NCBI RefSeq assembly: GCF_003185915.1
Contig: NZ_QHLZ01000011.1
Coordinates: 1 to 64,000 of the forward strand
Direction: 5' to 3'
Length of the DNA stretch: 64,000 nt
Source of the DNA: Arthrobacter psychrochitiniphilus
GTDB lineage: Bacteria; Actinomycetota; Actinomycetes; Actinomycetales; Micrococcaceae
The notes beneath the pieces were generated by a model that saw only the letters and a list, made by a program, of their open reading frames with translations, ran no database searches and was not told the DNA's origin. Numbering within the stretch: the stretch's first letter is position 1; every line of letters begins with the position of its first letter. Shown here in pieces: positions 1 to 9,285 of this stretch. The position numbers and the translations under genes are program-made.

Positions 1-498
1 ATCATGGCCTCCGGCGTGTCCGTTCCCTGGGCGTTGGAAGCACAAAGAATCCTTGCCCAGGAATGGGGCGTCGCAGCCGATGTTTGGTCCGTTACCTCCT
101 GGACCGAACTCCGACGCGATGGCCTCGCAGCCGAAGAAGAAGCCTTCCTCCACCCCGAAAATGAGCCCCGCACCCCGTACATCACCGCTAAAATGGCTGA
201 TGCACAAGGACCCATCATCGCCGTCACCGACTTCATGAAAGCCGTCCCGGACCAGGTACGCCAATTCCTGCCCAACGACTTCGCGACCCTCGGCGCCGAC
301 GGATTCGGATTCTCCGACACCCGCGCAGCAGCACGACGCTACTTCAAAATCGACTCACACTCAGTAGTAGTACGCACACTGCAAATGCTCGCAAAAGACG
401 GCAAAATCAGCCCCGACACCGCACGCCAAGCAGCCACCAAATACGACCTGCTCAACGTCAACGCCGGCACCACCGGCAACGCCGGCGGCGAAGGCTAG
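1..498 (+). CDS. aceE: Pyruvate dehydrogenase E1 component, C-terminal part (partial)
   Basis: The gene runs in from before base 1, and 165 codons are visible. The sequence resembles the C-terminal domain of the large homodimeric E1 subunit (AceE) that decarboxylates pyruvate with thiamine diphosphate. It shows the conserved stretch around SVTSWTELRRDG and the end region GFGFSDTRAAARRYFKID, followed by a Gly/Asn-rich tail. It is closed by a strong hairpin at 511-546 and converges on the xanthine dehydrogenase gene. The catalytic N-terminal half lies outside the window, so activity cannot be judged. An internal ATG at base 4 is not the true start. Confidence 0.9.
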   Translation: MMASGVSVPWALEAQRILAQEWGVAADVWSVTSWTELRRDGLAAEEEAFLHPENEPRTPYITAKMADAQGPIIAVTDFMKAVPDQVRQFLPNDFATLGADGFGFSDTRAAARRYFKIDSHSVVVRTLQMLAKDGKISPDTARQAATKYDLLNVNAGTTGNAGGEG

Positions 499-510
499 TC
501 CCCACGCCCT

Positions 511-546
511 CCCGTTGTTTAGCTCGCAAGCGAGCTAAACAACGGG
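511..546 (+). terminator. Perfect 17-bp hairpin after aceE
   Basis: The arms CCCGTTGTTTAGCTCGC and its exact complement are separated by two A residues. No T tract follows, so it may act as an mRNA 3'-end stabiliser or a weak terminator ahead of the stronger hairpin at 621-662. Confidence 0.6.
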
Positions 547-620
547 CCCCCCGGGCGCGGGGCCCCACCCACCGACTCACCCTCGCCGGCGTGGTCCCAC
601 CCCTCGCACTCCTCATAGAA

Positions 621-666
621 GCAGCCGCCCGGTCTCACCAAAACGGTGGACCGGGCGGCTGCTTTT
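621..666. terminator. Rho-independent terminator between convergent aceE and xanthine dehydrogenase
   Basis: A 14-bp GC-rich stem (GCAGCCGCCCGGTC and complement) has a short inner CACC/GGTG helix and is followed by TTTT on the plus strand. It sits between two converging genes and probably serves both. Confidence 0.8.
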
Positions 667-676
667 GTGCTTGCTA

Positions 677-3442
677 CTATTCCACGCCCTGACTCTCTCT
701 GGCTGCCTTCAACCCAAGATAAATCACGTCCCGGGCCAGCGGCAGCGAGGTGAAGCGCACACCCGTAGCATTGCGGATGGCGTTGGCCAGGGCCGGTGCC
801 ACAGGGTTAAACGGGCTTTCACTCATGGACTTCGCACCGAGCGGGCCCACTGTGTCATGGGTTCTGGCGAAGTAGACTTCGCTGCGCGGCACGTCAGCAA
901 AGGTAGGAATATGGTACTGACGCAGGATGTCTGAGGCCACCGACCCGTCGGGGCGAATCAATACCTCCTCATACAAGGCAGCGCCTAGAGCTTGGGCTAT
1001 CCCGCCCTCGATCTGGCCTCGGCATTGCCTCGGGTTGACCACCACCCCTGCATCCGCTGCCTGCACGCTTTGAAGGATGCGTAATTCTCCCGTCCCGGTG
1101 TTGACGGCCACCCGGAAGCCTTGGACGTTGAAGGCCACCGAACGGGGTGTCCCACCCCAGCGCCCATCTGCGCACAGTCTTTGCTTGTTGGACGCCGCCA
1201 ACGAAAATACTCTGGTCAGGGGCAGCAGTGTCCCGCCGCAGTCAACACCATCTGGCACCAGCGTGCAATCAGCCGCGGCGGTTCCACTCATTGCTGCCGC
1301 CGCCTTGGTGATCTGCACCGCCAGCTCCTCTGCCGCCAACAGTGTGGCCTTGCCCGCCACCACGGTACCCGTGGAACCAAAGGCTCCTGTGTCATGTTCA
1401 GTCAGGTCAGTGTCAGATTGGCGAACAGAGACAAAGTCGGCGCGGCTGTTCAGCGCCGTCGCCGCTATTTGGGCATGGACTGTGGTGGTGCCGTTGCCGA
1501 ATTCGGCCGTGCCCACCCTCACCTCAAAGCTGCCATCGGCCAACAGTTCCACCGCGGAGTGGGCAAAGTGTCCACGCGGCGGGACGGTGTCAATCATGCA
1601 CAGCGCCGTACCCGTCCCAACGGCCCAATCGGGACCCAGATCATTTTGTCCGGCCTCTGCATACCGTTGTTCCCCGCGGGCCAAGGCGTCGGCAACGAGT
1701 TCCACACACTCATCCAGTCCATAGCTGCCGTAGTGAACGTCTGCCTGCGGTTCTTCCGAGGCCGAAAGCATGGGCGTCCCATCCCGCACCATATTGCGAC
1801 GGCGGAATTCCAGCGGGTCCATGCCCAGTGCAACGGCCAGCTCGTCCATGGCCGATTCCACGGCAAAAAACATCTGGCTCAGTCCGTAGCCGCGGAATGC
1901 TCCCGAGGGCAGGGTGTGCGTGTACACGGCACGGGCGTCGATCTTCTTATTGGGGCATTGATAGAGGGCCAAGGATTCCCCGCAGCCGTGGAACATGACC
2001 CCGGGGGCATGGTTGCCGTAGGCGCCGGTGTTCGTCACCACATCCACAGCGAGGGCGGTCAGTGTGCCGTCATTTCTGGCCCCGGCAGCGATCTTGATGG
2101 TGAAGGGGTGGCGTGTGGTGGATGCTGTGAGCTGCTCGGTGCGTGTGTATTCCAGTTGCACGGGGCGGCGCAGAGCCAGCACCGCGAGCGCCACAATATC
2201 CTCCGTGAGCATCTCCTGCTTGCCGCCAAATCCGCCACCTACACGCCCTGCAACAACGCGCACATCCTCCTCGGGCAGACCGAACACACGGCACAGTGCC
2301 CGCCGGGTCAAAAAAGGGGTCTGCGTCGAGGAACGCACGTGGAGCCGCCCACCGGCGTCGAGGGTGCCAATGGCGGCGTGCGTCTCCAGCGCCGTGTGCT
2401 GCACCCGCTGAGTTGTGTAAATTTCCTCATGGAGCACGTCGGCGCCAGCCAGTCCCGCCGCCACATCGCCGAGCTCTGTGTGCAATTCCGCCACAATGTT
2501 CCGCACCGGGTCCCCAATACGGCTGGCTTTGGCGTCCTTGTCTCCGTGGACTGCCGCAGCTCCCGGACGCAGGGCCTCCTGCGGGTCAAAGACGGCGTTG
2601 CGTTCCTCATAGTTAACGACCAGGGCCCGGACGCCGGCTTCGGCCTCATGCACGGAATCGGCCACTACGGCGGCCACCCGTTGACCCACATAACGCATGA
2701 TGGAATCCAGCACGAGGGTGTCATCCGGGTCATCGGTGAACAACTCGTGCTGGGCGGTGGAAAAAAGCTGTGCGGGTGAGTCGTGGTGAGTGAAGACGGC
2801 GCGCACGCCCGGCAGTGCCAGCGCTGCTGTGGTGTCGATGGAGAGTACCTTGGCGTGCGCGTGCGGGGAACGCAACAATTTCATGTGGAGCAGGCCGGGG
2901 TAGTCTGCGGGGTCCACATCGAGGGTGTACCGGGCTGCCCCTGTCACCACTGCTCGGCCGGCGGGAGCTCCCGGGCTGTCCCCCACATGCCCGCCACAGC
3001 TTTGCTCTGTTTCCGTGGACACCCCGAGCACAGCGTCCTCTATGGCCCGGTAACCGGTGCAGCGGCACAGATTCCCCTTGAGGTTCCGCGGTAGGTTCTC
3101 TTTTTGCTTCTGGTCGAAGGTTACTGCCGTCATGAGCATTCCCGCCGTGCAGAAACCGCATTGGAAGCCCTGTGCAGCCAGGAACTGTTCCTGGACGGGG
3201 TGCAAGGTGCCGCCGTCGGCCAGGCCTTCCACCGTGGTGATGGATTTACCCTGCGCACGCACGGCGGGATAAAGGCAGCTGTGGATGGGGGTGCCGTTCA
3301 CGTGGACGGTACAGGCACCGCAGTCACCGCCGTCGCAACCCTTTTTGACGCCTAGCGCGCCTTCTTCGCGCAGGAAGGTGCGCAGGCATTGGCCGGGTCG
3401 TGGCTCGTTACCGTGGTGTGTTCCGTTGATGTCCATAGCCAT
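677..3442 (-). CDS. Xanthine dehydrogenase, fused [2Fe-2S] and molybdopterin subunits
   Basis: The 921-residue protein joins the small iron-sulfur subunit to the large Mo-cofactor subunit. Residues 1-140 hold two [2Fe-2S] clusters: C36, C41, C44 and C56, then C95, C98, C126 and C128. From about residue 155 it follows the CoxL/XdhB-type molybdopterin fold, with the glycine-rich GRVGGGFGGK and a C-terminal AKSMSESPFNP segment where the family has its catalytic glutamate. The role is oxidation of hypoxanthine/xanthine to urate. The FAD subunit is encoded 3 nt upstream, so the enzyme is split as FAD + (FeS-Mo). Guanine deaminase is next upstream, which supports purine rather than CO or aldehyde substrates. 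The start could also be the Met at residue 3. Confidence 0.85.
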   Translation of the reverse strand: MAMDINGTHHGNEPRPGQCLRTFLREEGALGVKKGCDGGDCGACTVHVNGTPIHSCLYPAVRAQGKSITTVEGLADGGTLHPVQEQFLAAQGFQCGFCTAGMLMTAVTFDQKQKENLPRNLKGNLCRCTGYRAIEDAVLGVSTETEQSCGGHVGDSPGAPAGRAVVTGAARYTLDVDPADYPGLLHMKLLRSPHAHAKVLSIDTTAALALPGVRAVFTHHDSPAQLFSTAQHELFTDDPDDTLVLDSIMRYVGQRVAAVVADSVHEAEAGVRALVVNYEERNAVFDPQEALRPGAAAVHGDKDAKASRIGDPVRNIVAELHTELGDVAAGLAGADVLHEEIYTTQRVQHTALETHAAIGTLDAGGRLHVRSSTQTPFLTRRALCRVFGLPEEDVRVVAGRVGGGFGGKQEMLTEDIVALAVLALRRPVQLEYTRTEQLTASTTRHPFTIKIAAGARNDGTLTALAVDVVTNTGAYGNHAPGVMFHGCGESLALYQCPNKKIDARAVYTHTLPSGAFRGYGLSQMFFAVESAMDELAVALGMDPLEFRRRNMVRDGTPMLSASEEPQADVHYGSYGLDECVELVADALARGEQRYAEAGQNDLGPDWAVGTGTALCMIDTVPPRGHFAHSAVELLADGSFEVRVGTAEFGNGTTTVHAQIAATALNSRADFVSVRQSDTDLTEHDTGAFGSTGTVVAGKATLLAAEELAVQITKAAAAMSGTAAADCTLVPDGVDCGGTLLPLTRVFSLAASNKQRLCADGRWGGTPRSVAFNVQGFRVAVNTGTGELRILQSVQAADAGVVVNPRQCRGQIEGGIAQALGAALYEEVLIRPDGSVASDILRQYHIPTFADVPRSEVYFARTHDTVGPLGAKSMSESPFNPVAPALANAIRNATGVRFTSLPLARDVIYLGLKAARESQGVE

Positions 3443-3445
3443 GGT

Positions 3446-4378
3446 TTAGTTTCCTTCCGGCAAGTAACCATCCGCCAGCGGCGCGTCCGGCAGGTGGCTC
3501 TGCAACAATTCGATCCGTATTTCCTCGGCCAGCCGGTAAGTCATGTCGCGGCGCCAGAGCGGATCTCCGTGGACGTCGTCGTGGTACAGGGTCCCGGGGA
3601 TGGCCTCGTCCAGAGCCCGCCGAAGCGCCGCTGCGTCCGGACGGGGATTCTGCGGGAAAAGATGGCCGTGCACCACGGCCGCACCGGGCAGCGGCTGCAC
3701 TGCCGCCGCACCGAAGCGCAACTGAACGGGGTGCTTCGTTGAGGCGGTCACGGTGATGACCAGCCCGCCCTCGTCCCCCAGCCTGCCAATCAACAGCACC
3801 CCGGAGCGCCCCAGATTACTCAGAGAGAGCCTGCGGAAAGCCGTTGTGGCGCGCAGTGCCGCGGCCGGCAGGTGAATGCTACGTAGTAACTCCCCCGCGG
3901 CCAAGGAGGTGCTGGCATCCCCCACCACAAGATCAGCCACGGGTACCTGACGCTGCCCGCCGGCGGGCGTCATCACCGTCGCCACCCCGTCCAGTGCGGA
4001 GCAGAAGCTTGTCATGGGCCCGGCGGGCAGTGCCGTGCAGATGTTCCCGCCCACGGTGGAGACGTTCCAGATTTTAAAGGACGCTACAAAGGCCTCGCAG
4101 CACTGGCGTACCAGTTCCAGTGCGGGCCAGTTGTTGGGCAGGCCCGCATGGGTGGGCAGTTCGTACAGTTCAGCAACAGTACAACTGGCGGCTAGATCCA
4201 CCCCGTCCGGGGTGCTGGAGATCGCCAGCCAGCCGGCCGTGGTGAGATCCAACAGGCGGCGTATGGAGACGCTGCCATAGGAAAATAACACCGTACCTCC
4301 TGCAAGCCAGGCATCACCCGCGCGCCATTGGGCGGGATCTGTTGTGGGGACCACCGCCTCAATCGTGTTCATATCCAT
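3446..4378 (-). CDS. Xanthine dehydrogenase FAD-binding subunit
   Basis: This 310-residue protein of the CoxM/XdhC-type FAD subunit family carries the AGGT motif near residue 27 and a TVGGNICTALPAGP segment typical of the FAD site, followed by the CO-dehydrogenase flavoprotein C-terminal domain. It passes electrons from the iron-sulfur clusters to NAD+. It ends 3 nt before the fused FeS/Mo subunit, so the two are almost certainly co-transcribed and translationally coupled. The upstream 103 bp to guanine deaminase probably contain no promoter essential for the pair, but this cannot be excluded. Confidence 0.85.
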   Translation of the reverse strand: MDMNTIEAVVPTTDPAQWRAGDAWLAGGTVLFSYGSVSIRRLLDLTTAGWLAISSTPDGVDLAASCTVAELYELPTHAGLPNNWPALELVRQCCEAFVASFKIWNVSTVGGNICTALPAGPMTSFCSALDGVATVMTPAGGQRQVPVADLVVGDASTSLAAGELLRSIHLPAAALRATTAFRRLSLSNLGRSGVLLIGRLGDEGGLVITVTASTKHPVQLRFGAAAVQPLPGAAVVHGHLFPQNPRPDAAALRRALDEAIPGTLYHDDVHGDPLWRRDMTYRLAEEIRIELLQSHLPDAPLADGYLPEGN

Positions 4379-4481
4379 GATTCACTCCTAGGAGAGCTGG
4401 GAAAATGTGGCCATGAGCGCCTTGCGAAAACGGATGCTGCATTCGCACACGGGCACCTTACCCCCGGTTCATGGAGCGGGC

Positions 4482-4970
4482 CTAGTAATCAATCCGGGTC
4501 TCAAGCGCGTTCCAGGCGTTGAAGGGCGCTAACGCGTCCACGGCCCCTGGCTCTAGCTGGCGCACGGGCAGGGGACGCAGTTCCACAGGCGTATCGAAGT
4601 ACTCGTAGAAGGCGGCATCGTCAAAGCCGGCCCGGGCGGCGTCGTGCCTGTCAGCGGCAAAGTAGATCTTCTCCACGCGTGCCCACAACGATGAAGCCAG
4701 GCACATGGGGCAGGGCTCGCAACTGGTATACAGCGTGGCCCCGGAGAGGTCGAAGGTGCCCAAACTGGCGCACGCGTTGCGGATGGCGGTGACTTCGGCA
4801 TGAGCGGTGGGATCATTATTGGCCGTCACCCGGTTGATGCCTTCGAATACCTGGCCGTCCGCTGTGACAACAATGGCACCAAAAGGCCCGCCCTTGCGCA
4901 GAACATTTGCCGTGGCTAAATCTACTGCCTGGGCCAGAAAATCCTGGCTGTTGCTCTCGTTGCTCTTCAT
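4482..4970 (-). CDS. guaD: Guanine deaminase (CDA-fold, zinc-dependent)
   Basis: This 162-residue cytidine/deoxycytidylate-deaminase-fold enzyme has the zinc-binding and catalytic HAEV motif and the PCPMC motif. The length and C-terminal extension fit the Bacillus-type guanine deaminase that converts guanine to xanthine. Its position directly upstream of xanthine dehydrogenase supports this assignment over tRNA adenosine or cytosine deaminase. The frame is open further upstream, but the ATG at 4970 is chosen because GGAAG lies 7-8 nt before it and family similarity begins here. A TTTC-N8-GAAA element lies upstream at 5185-5200. Confidence 0.8.
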   Translation of the reverse strand: MKSNESNSQDFLAQAVDLATANVLRKGGPFGAIVVTADGQVFEGINRVTANNDPTAHAEVTAIRNACASLGTFDLSGATLYTSCEPCPMCLASSLWARVEKIYFAADRHDAARAGFDDAAFYEYFDTPVELRPLPVRQLEPGAVDALAPFNAWNALETRIDY

Positions 4971-5184
4971 GATGACTTCCCTTGTCACTGGGGCAACCGG
5001 CGGCGTTGGTCTTGGCGGATGCGCAAGGAAACAACAACGGACCGGTTTGCGCTTGGACGTATTCAAGACTCGGACATATTCAAGAACAGCCCGGTAGATA
5101 GCCACCTCGAAGGGCGCCCGCCATAGACATGGTCATGACACTAACATCGCGCTGTGAGCTACGCAACAACATACGGGAAACCAA

Positions 5185-5200
5185 TTTCATATGCCGGAAA
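5185..5200. promoter_or_regulatory. TTTC-N8-GAAA palindrome upstream of guanine deaminase
   Basis: It reads TTTCATATGCCGGAAA. The reverse complement of the element at 11557-11572 is TTTCATATTGTGGAAA, so the two share TTTCATAT and GGAAA in the same arrangement. It lies in the 341-bp gap between IclR and guanine deaminase; otherwise I see only possible promoter sequence there and a small hairpin near 5276-5296. It is proposed as an operator for the nearby IclR regulator. Confidence 0.5.
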
Positions 5201-5311
5201 CAGCGGGTGGCCAAGGGCGCTAGCTCTGACGGAGCCTCACCTGCTCTGCACCGGCCCTGCAGCGGCCCAGCTCTGCTTGCGCCTGTTTTGCAAGCGCCGC
5301 TTCGCTGCGCG

Positions 5312-6067
5312 TTAGTTTCGGTTGAGTTCGGCTGAAATGACCGCCGCAGCCCTGCGCAGCATGGGAACCGCCCGCTCGGCAAAGGACTCATCAACGCGTT
5401 GGACAGGTCCCGAAACGGAAATCGCCGTCGGTGTGGGTGCATCGGGAACAGCCATGGCGAAGCAGCGGACGCCAATTTCCTGCTCTTCCTCATCGATCGC
5501 GTAACCGCGCTCCCGGATAACATCCAAATCTGCCAGCAGGCTCTCAACGGTGCCGTGGCTCTTGATGGTGGGGGTGGGCATCCCGGTCCGTGTCACAATG
5601 TTTCGCACAACGTCATTCTCAAGCTGCGCCAGCAGCGCCTTGCCCACGCCGGTGTCGTGAGTATGCGCACGGCGTCCCACCTCCGTGAACATGCGCATGG
5701 AGTGAGGCGAGGGAACCTGGGCAATGTAGATGACCATGTCAGTGTCCAGCACAGCCATGTTGGCTGTCTCTCCCAATTGCTTTACCAAACTATCCAGCTG
5801 TGGCATGGCCATCGCGCCTAGTTGCTTCGTGGCGCCTTCGCCGAGGCGGATCAGGCGGGGCCCCAAAGCGTACCTGCGGCTGGGAAGCTGGCGGATGTAA
5901 CCCAGAGACACAAGAGTGCGCAACAGCCTGTGGATGGTGGGAAGGGGTAGCTCCGTGGAGGAGGAGAGCTCGCTGAGGGTCACATTGCCACCAGCTTCAG
6001 TGATGAGCTCTAGCAGTTCAAAGACGCGCTCCACGGACTGGACGCCGCCGCTAGCTTTTGCCGCCAT
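5312..6067 (-). CDS. IclR-family regulator of ureide/glyoxylate genes (AllR-like)
   Basis: The 251-residue protein has an N-terminal winged helix-turn-helix at about residues 9-70 (SVERVFELLELI, then a recognition helix near PLPTIHRLLRTL). The IclR effector-binding domain follows, with the conserved GVGKALLA and a C-terminal ISVSGP segment. IclR proteins of the AllR/GclR type repress allantoin and glyoxylate genes and respond to glyoxylate or allantoin. This gene is divergent from the malic enzyme-aceB-allE operon and lies between the two halves of the purine/ureide cluster, which fits that role. The effector itself is an inference. Confidence 0.85.
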   Translation of the reverse strand: MAAKASGGVQSVERVFELLELITEAGGNVTLSELSSSTELPLPTIHRLLRTLVSLGYIRQLPSRRYALGPRLIRLGEGATKQLGAMAMPQLDSLVKQLGETANMAVLDTDMVIYIAQVPSPHSMRMFTEVGRRAHTHDTGVGKALLAQLENDVVRNIVTRTGMPTPTIKSHGTVESLLADLDVIRERGYAIDEEEQEIGVRCFAMAVPDAPTPTAISVSGPVQRVDESFAERAVPMLRRAAAVISAELNRN

Positions 6068-6148
6068 GGTCAGTCTCCTACTAAGGGGTATATGTCAACG
6101 ATTAATTCGCATGATGGTATTCAAGTTCCAAATCCCCAACATACATCA

Positions 6149-6163
6149 TTCCGCACAGCGGAA
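6149..6163. promoter_or_regulatory. TTCCGC-ACA-GCGGAA palindrome in the IclR/malic enzyme promoter region
   Basis: A perfect 6+6-bp inverted repeat with a 3-bp spacer sits in the 205-bp divergent region between the IclR gene and the malic enzyme gene. Its position and TTCC/GGAA ends suit an IclR-family operator controlling both directions. Confidence 0.55.
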
Positions 6164-6272
6164 GATAAACGCGGGCAGGGCTTGAATTTCCACCAGATAG
6201 ATAATAATATCCATTCTACGAGAACAATCGTAAATGTCGACCGCCCTCACGGGCCTACCTTAAGGACCTTCA

Positions 6273-7679
6273 ATGGCGAATCCTAGCCCCGGCAACTCCA
6301 TCACCCTTCGCGTTAGCGCTCCCTCCAACTTCACGGTCACCAGCGAGCTCGCAGCAGCAGCCGCTTCGGCCGGCGCCGCAGTCACAGCCCTGGACATCGT
6401 GGAGTCCCAGCATGAGAGCATCGTTGTCGACATCACGGCCAACACCACCGACGACGCCCACGCTGACCGAGTCAAGGATGCCTTGGAAGCACTTGACGGC
6501 GTTCATGTTCAGCACGTCTCGGACCGCACCTTCTTGATGCACCTCGGTGGCAAGCTTGAGGTCAACTCCAAGTTCGTCATCCGTAACCGCGATGACCTCT
6601 CCCGCGCCTACACCCCCGGTGTTGCCCGTGTCTGCATGGCCATCGCCGAGGATCCTTCCGCTGCCCGTAACCTTACGATCAAGCGCAACACCATCGCTGT
6701 TGTCACCGATGGCACCGCCGTCTTGGGCCTGGGCGATATTGGCCCTGCCGCAGCACTGCCCGTCATGGAGGGCAAGGCCGCACTGTTCAAGCAGTTCGCC
6801 AATGTCGATGCCTGGCCCGTATGCCTTGACACCAAGGACACTGAAGAGATCATCATGATCGTCAAGGCCATGGCCCCGGTCTACGGTGGCATCAACCTAG
6901 AAGATATCGCCGCCCCGCGCTGCTTTGAAATCGAGCGCCGCCTCAAGGAAGAACTGGACATCCCGGTCTTCCACGACGATCAGCACGGAACCGCGATCGT
7001 GACCCTCGCGGCACTGACCAACGCGCTGAAGGTCGTTGAGAAGAACATTTCAGACGTGAAGATTGTTGTGGCAGGCGTAGGCGCCGCCGGCAACGCCATC
7101 ATCCAGCTGCTGCTGGCCCAGGGCGCAAAGAACATTGTGGCCTGTGGACGCAACGGCGCCGTCAACCGCAGCGAAGAATACACTGACGCACACCGCACCT
7201 GGCTGGCCAACAACACCAACCCGGATAACTTCACCGGCACCCTCCACGAGGCAGTGGTTGGCGCAGATGTGTTCATCGGTGTCAGCGGACCCAACGTCAT
7301 CGGCGAAGCCGAAGTGGCTGCTATGGCCCCGAAGTCCATTGTCTTCGCCATGGCCAACCCCACCCCCGAGGTTGATCCTGTGATCGCCTCCAAGTACGCA
7401 GCCGTGGTTGCCACAGGCCGTAGCGACTTCCCGAACCAGATCAACAACGTCCTGGCATTCCCCGGATTCTTCCGCGGATTGCTGGATGCGCACGTATCTG
7501 ACATCTCGGATGAGATGCTTGTGGCAGCAGCTACGGCCATCGCCAACCGAGTCGATGCCTCCGAGCTGAACGCAAGCTTCATCATTCCTAGCGTCTTCGA
7601 CCCGCACGTAGCCGGGGACGTAGCCGCCGCAGTGGCTTCCGCAGCCGCTTCAACACTCGCCGAGAGGGCCACCCTATGA
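6273..7679 (+). CDS. NAD(P)-dependent malic enzyme with N-terminal ACT-like domain
   Basis: The 468-residue protein converts malate to pyruvate and CO2. An ACT-like regulatory domain occupies about residues 1-85. The malic N-terminal domain follows, with [12 protein letters not shown] and the [16 protein letters not shown] segment, and then a Rossmann domain with [11 protein letters not shown]. The HDDQHGTA metal-site motif is present. The ATG at 6273 has a TAAGGA ribosome site. Its TGA overlaps the malate synthase ATG by 4 nt, so the two are translationally coupled: glyoxylate + acetyl-CoA gives malate, which this enzyme drains to pyruvate. Confidence 0.88.
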   Translation: MANPSPGNSITLRVSAPSNFTVTSELAAAAASAGAAVTALDIVESQHESIVVDITANTTDDAHADRVKDALEALDGVHVQHVSDRTFLMHLGGKLEVNSKFVIRNRDDLSRAYTPGVARVCMAIAEDPSAARNLTIKRNTIAVVTDGTAVLGLGDIGPAAALPVMEGKAALFKQFANVDAWPVCLDTKDTEEIIMIVKAMAPVYGGINLEDIAAPRCFEIERRLKEELDIPVFHDDQHGTAIVTLAALTNALKVVEKNISDVKIVVAGVGAAGNAIIQLLLAQGAKNIVACGRNGAVNRSEEYTDAHRTWLANNTNPDNFTGTLHEAVVGADVFIGVSGPNVIGEAEVAAMAPKSIVFAMANPTPEVDPVIASKYAAVVATGRSDFPNQINNVLAFPGFFRGLLDAHVSDISDEMLVAAATAIANRVDASELNASFIIPSVFDPHVAGDVAAAVASAAASTLAERATL

Positions 7680-9283
7680 GCACCCAGTCAGTAACCGTCA
7701 CAGACCTTACACCCATCCCGCGGGCGGCTGAGATCCTCACGCCCGAGGCTCTGGAATTTGTGGGCGAACTCAACCGCCGTTTCAACCCGGTCCGTGAAGA
7801 ACTCTTGGCTGCCCGCGGCACCAAGCGGGAAGTGGTTGCCGCCACCGGCAAGCTGGATTTCCTGCCGGAGACCGCCTCTGTGCGCGCAGGTGATTGGAAG
7901 GTTGCCCCCGCACCTGCCGCATTGACGGACCGCCGCGTGGAGATGACAGGACCTGCCTCACCGGCCAAAATGGCTATCAACGCGCTGAACTCAGGCGCCA
8001 AGGTATGGCTGGCAGATCTTGAAGATGCCTCCACCCCGCTCTGGGCCAACGTTGTTGACGCCGTCCTGAACCTCAAGGATGCCGCTGCCGGCACCTTGGA
8101 GTACACCTCCCCCGAGGGCAAGGAGTACCGGCTGCGCACCGACGCGCCGCTGGCCGTTGTTGTGGCCCGTCCCCGCGGCTGGCACCTGACGGAAAGCCAT
8201 ATACTCCTCGACGGCGCACCCACCTCGGGTGCACTCGTGGACTTTGGTCTGCTCTTCTTCCACACGGCCAAGGCACTCATTGCCAATGGTCAGGGCCCGT
8301 ACTACTACCTGCCGAAGATGGAAAGCTACCTTGAGGCACGCCTCTGGAATGACATCTTCGTCTTTGCCCAGGACTACCTCGGAGTCCCCCAGGGCAGCAT
8401 CCGCGCCACCGTGTTGATTGAAACCATCCCGGCCGCCTTTGAAATGGATGAGATCCTTTACGAACTGCGCGATCACGCATCAGGGCTCAACGCCGGGCGT
8501 TGGGACTACCTCTTCTCCATCATCAAGTACTTCCGTGATGCCGGCGAAGCCTTCACCCTCCCGGACCGTGCACAGGTAGCCATGACGGCCCCCTTCATGC
8601 GCGCCTACACCGAGTTGCTCGTGAAGACCTGCCACGCCCGCGGCGCCTTTGCCATGGGTGGCATGGCCGCGGTCATCCCCAACCGCCGCGAGCCCGAGGT
8701 AACGGCTGCAGCGTTTGAAAAGGTTCGCAATGATAAGACCCGTGAAGCCGGTGACGGCTTTGACGGTTCATGGGTTGCCCACCCGGACCTGGTTCCCGTG
8801 TGCCAGGAAGTCTTTGACGCTGTCTTGGGCGACCGCCCGAACCAGCTGGACAAGCAGCGCCCCGAGGTCAATGTCACCGCGGATCAGCTGCTGGATATTC
8901 CCTCCGCAGCAGGCACGGCAACAGAGGCGGGCCTGCGCCTGAACCTATATGTCGCCGTGGCTTACACCGCCGTCTGGATTTCAGGCAACGGTGCTGTGGC
9001 CATCCACAACCTCATGGAAGATGCCGCAACAGCGGAGATCTCCCGTTCACAGGTCTGGCAGCAGATCCGTAACAAGACCACCCTCGCCGATACCGGCAAT
9101 GTTGTTACCAGGGAACTGGTCACCACCATCCTCGCCGAGGAAACGCAGAAGCTGCGCGGCGAAGTGGGCGAGGAGTCCTTCCAGAAGTTCTACAAGGATG
9201 CCAGCGCACTGATCAGCGATATCTGCCTCTCCGAGGACTACACGGACTTTTTGACCATTCCGGCCTACGAACTGGTGGGCTAA
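7676..9283 (+). CDS. aceB: Malate synthase A
   Basis: This 535-residue protein is of usual length for malate synthase A. It condenses glyoxylate with acetyl-CoA to malate. It shows the conserved [13 protein letters not shown] region, the RPRGWHL segment and the [12 protein letters not shown] catalytic-barrel motif, with [12 protein letters not shown] downstream. It lies in the ureide operon, not beside isocitrate lyase, so here it serves glyoxylate made from purines. It overlaps the preceding malic enzyme by 4 nt and is followed after 2 nt by the DUF6986 gene. Confidence 0.92.
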   Translation: MSTQSVTVTDLTPIPRAAEILTPEALEFVGELNRRFNPVREELLAARGTKREVVAATGKLDFLPETASVRAGDWKVAPAPAALTDRRVEMTGPASPAKMAINALNSGAKVWLADLEDASTPLWANVVDAVLNLKDAAAGTLEYTSPEGKEYRLRTDAPLAVVVARPRGWHLTESHILLDGAPTSGALVDFGLLFFHTAKALIANGQGPYYYLPKMESYLEARLWNDIFVFAQDYLGVPQGSIRATVLIETIPAAFEMDEILYELRDHASGLNAGRWDYLFSIIKYFRDAGEAFTLPDRAQVAMTAPFMRAYTELLVKTCHARGAFAMGGMAAVIPNRREPEVTAAAFEKVRNDKTREAGDGFDGSWVAHPDLVPVCQEVFDAVLGDRPNQLDKQRPEVNVTADQLLDIPSAAGTATEAGLRLNLYVAVAYTAVWISGNGAVAIHNLMEDAATAEISRSQVWQQIRNKTTLADTGNVVTRELVTTILAEETQKLRGEVGEESFQKFYKDASALISDICLSEDYTDFLTIPAYELVG

Positions 9284-9285
9284 GA

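Noticed and set aside
1121..2779. Long 552-codon open frame on the plus strand
   Set aside because: It lies wholly antisense to the well-supported xanthine dehydrogenase, has no ribosome site and has an implausible Gln/His/Arg-rich composition typical of a shadow frame in GC-rich DNA.
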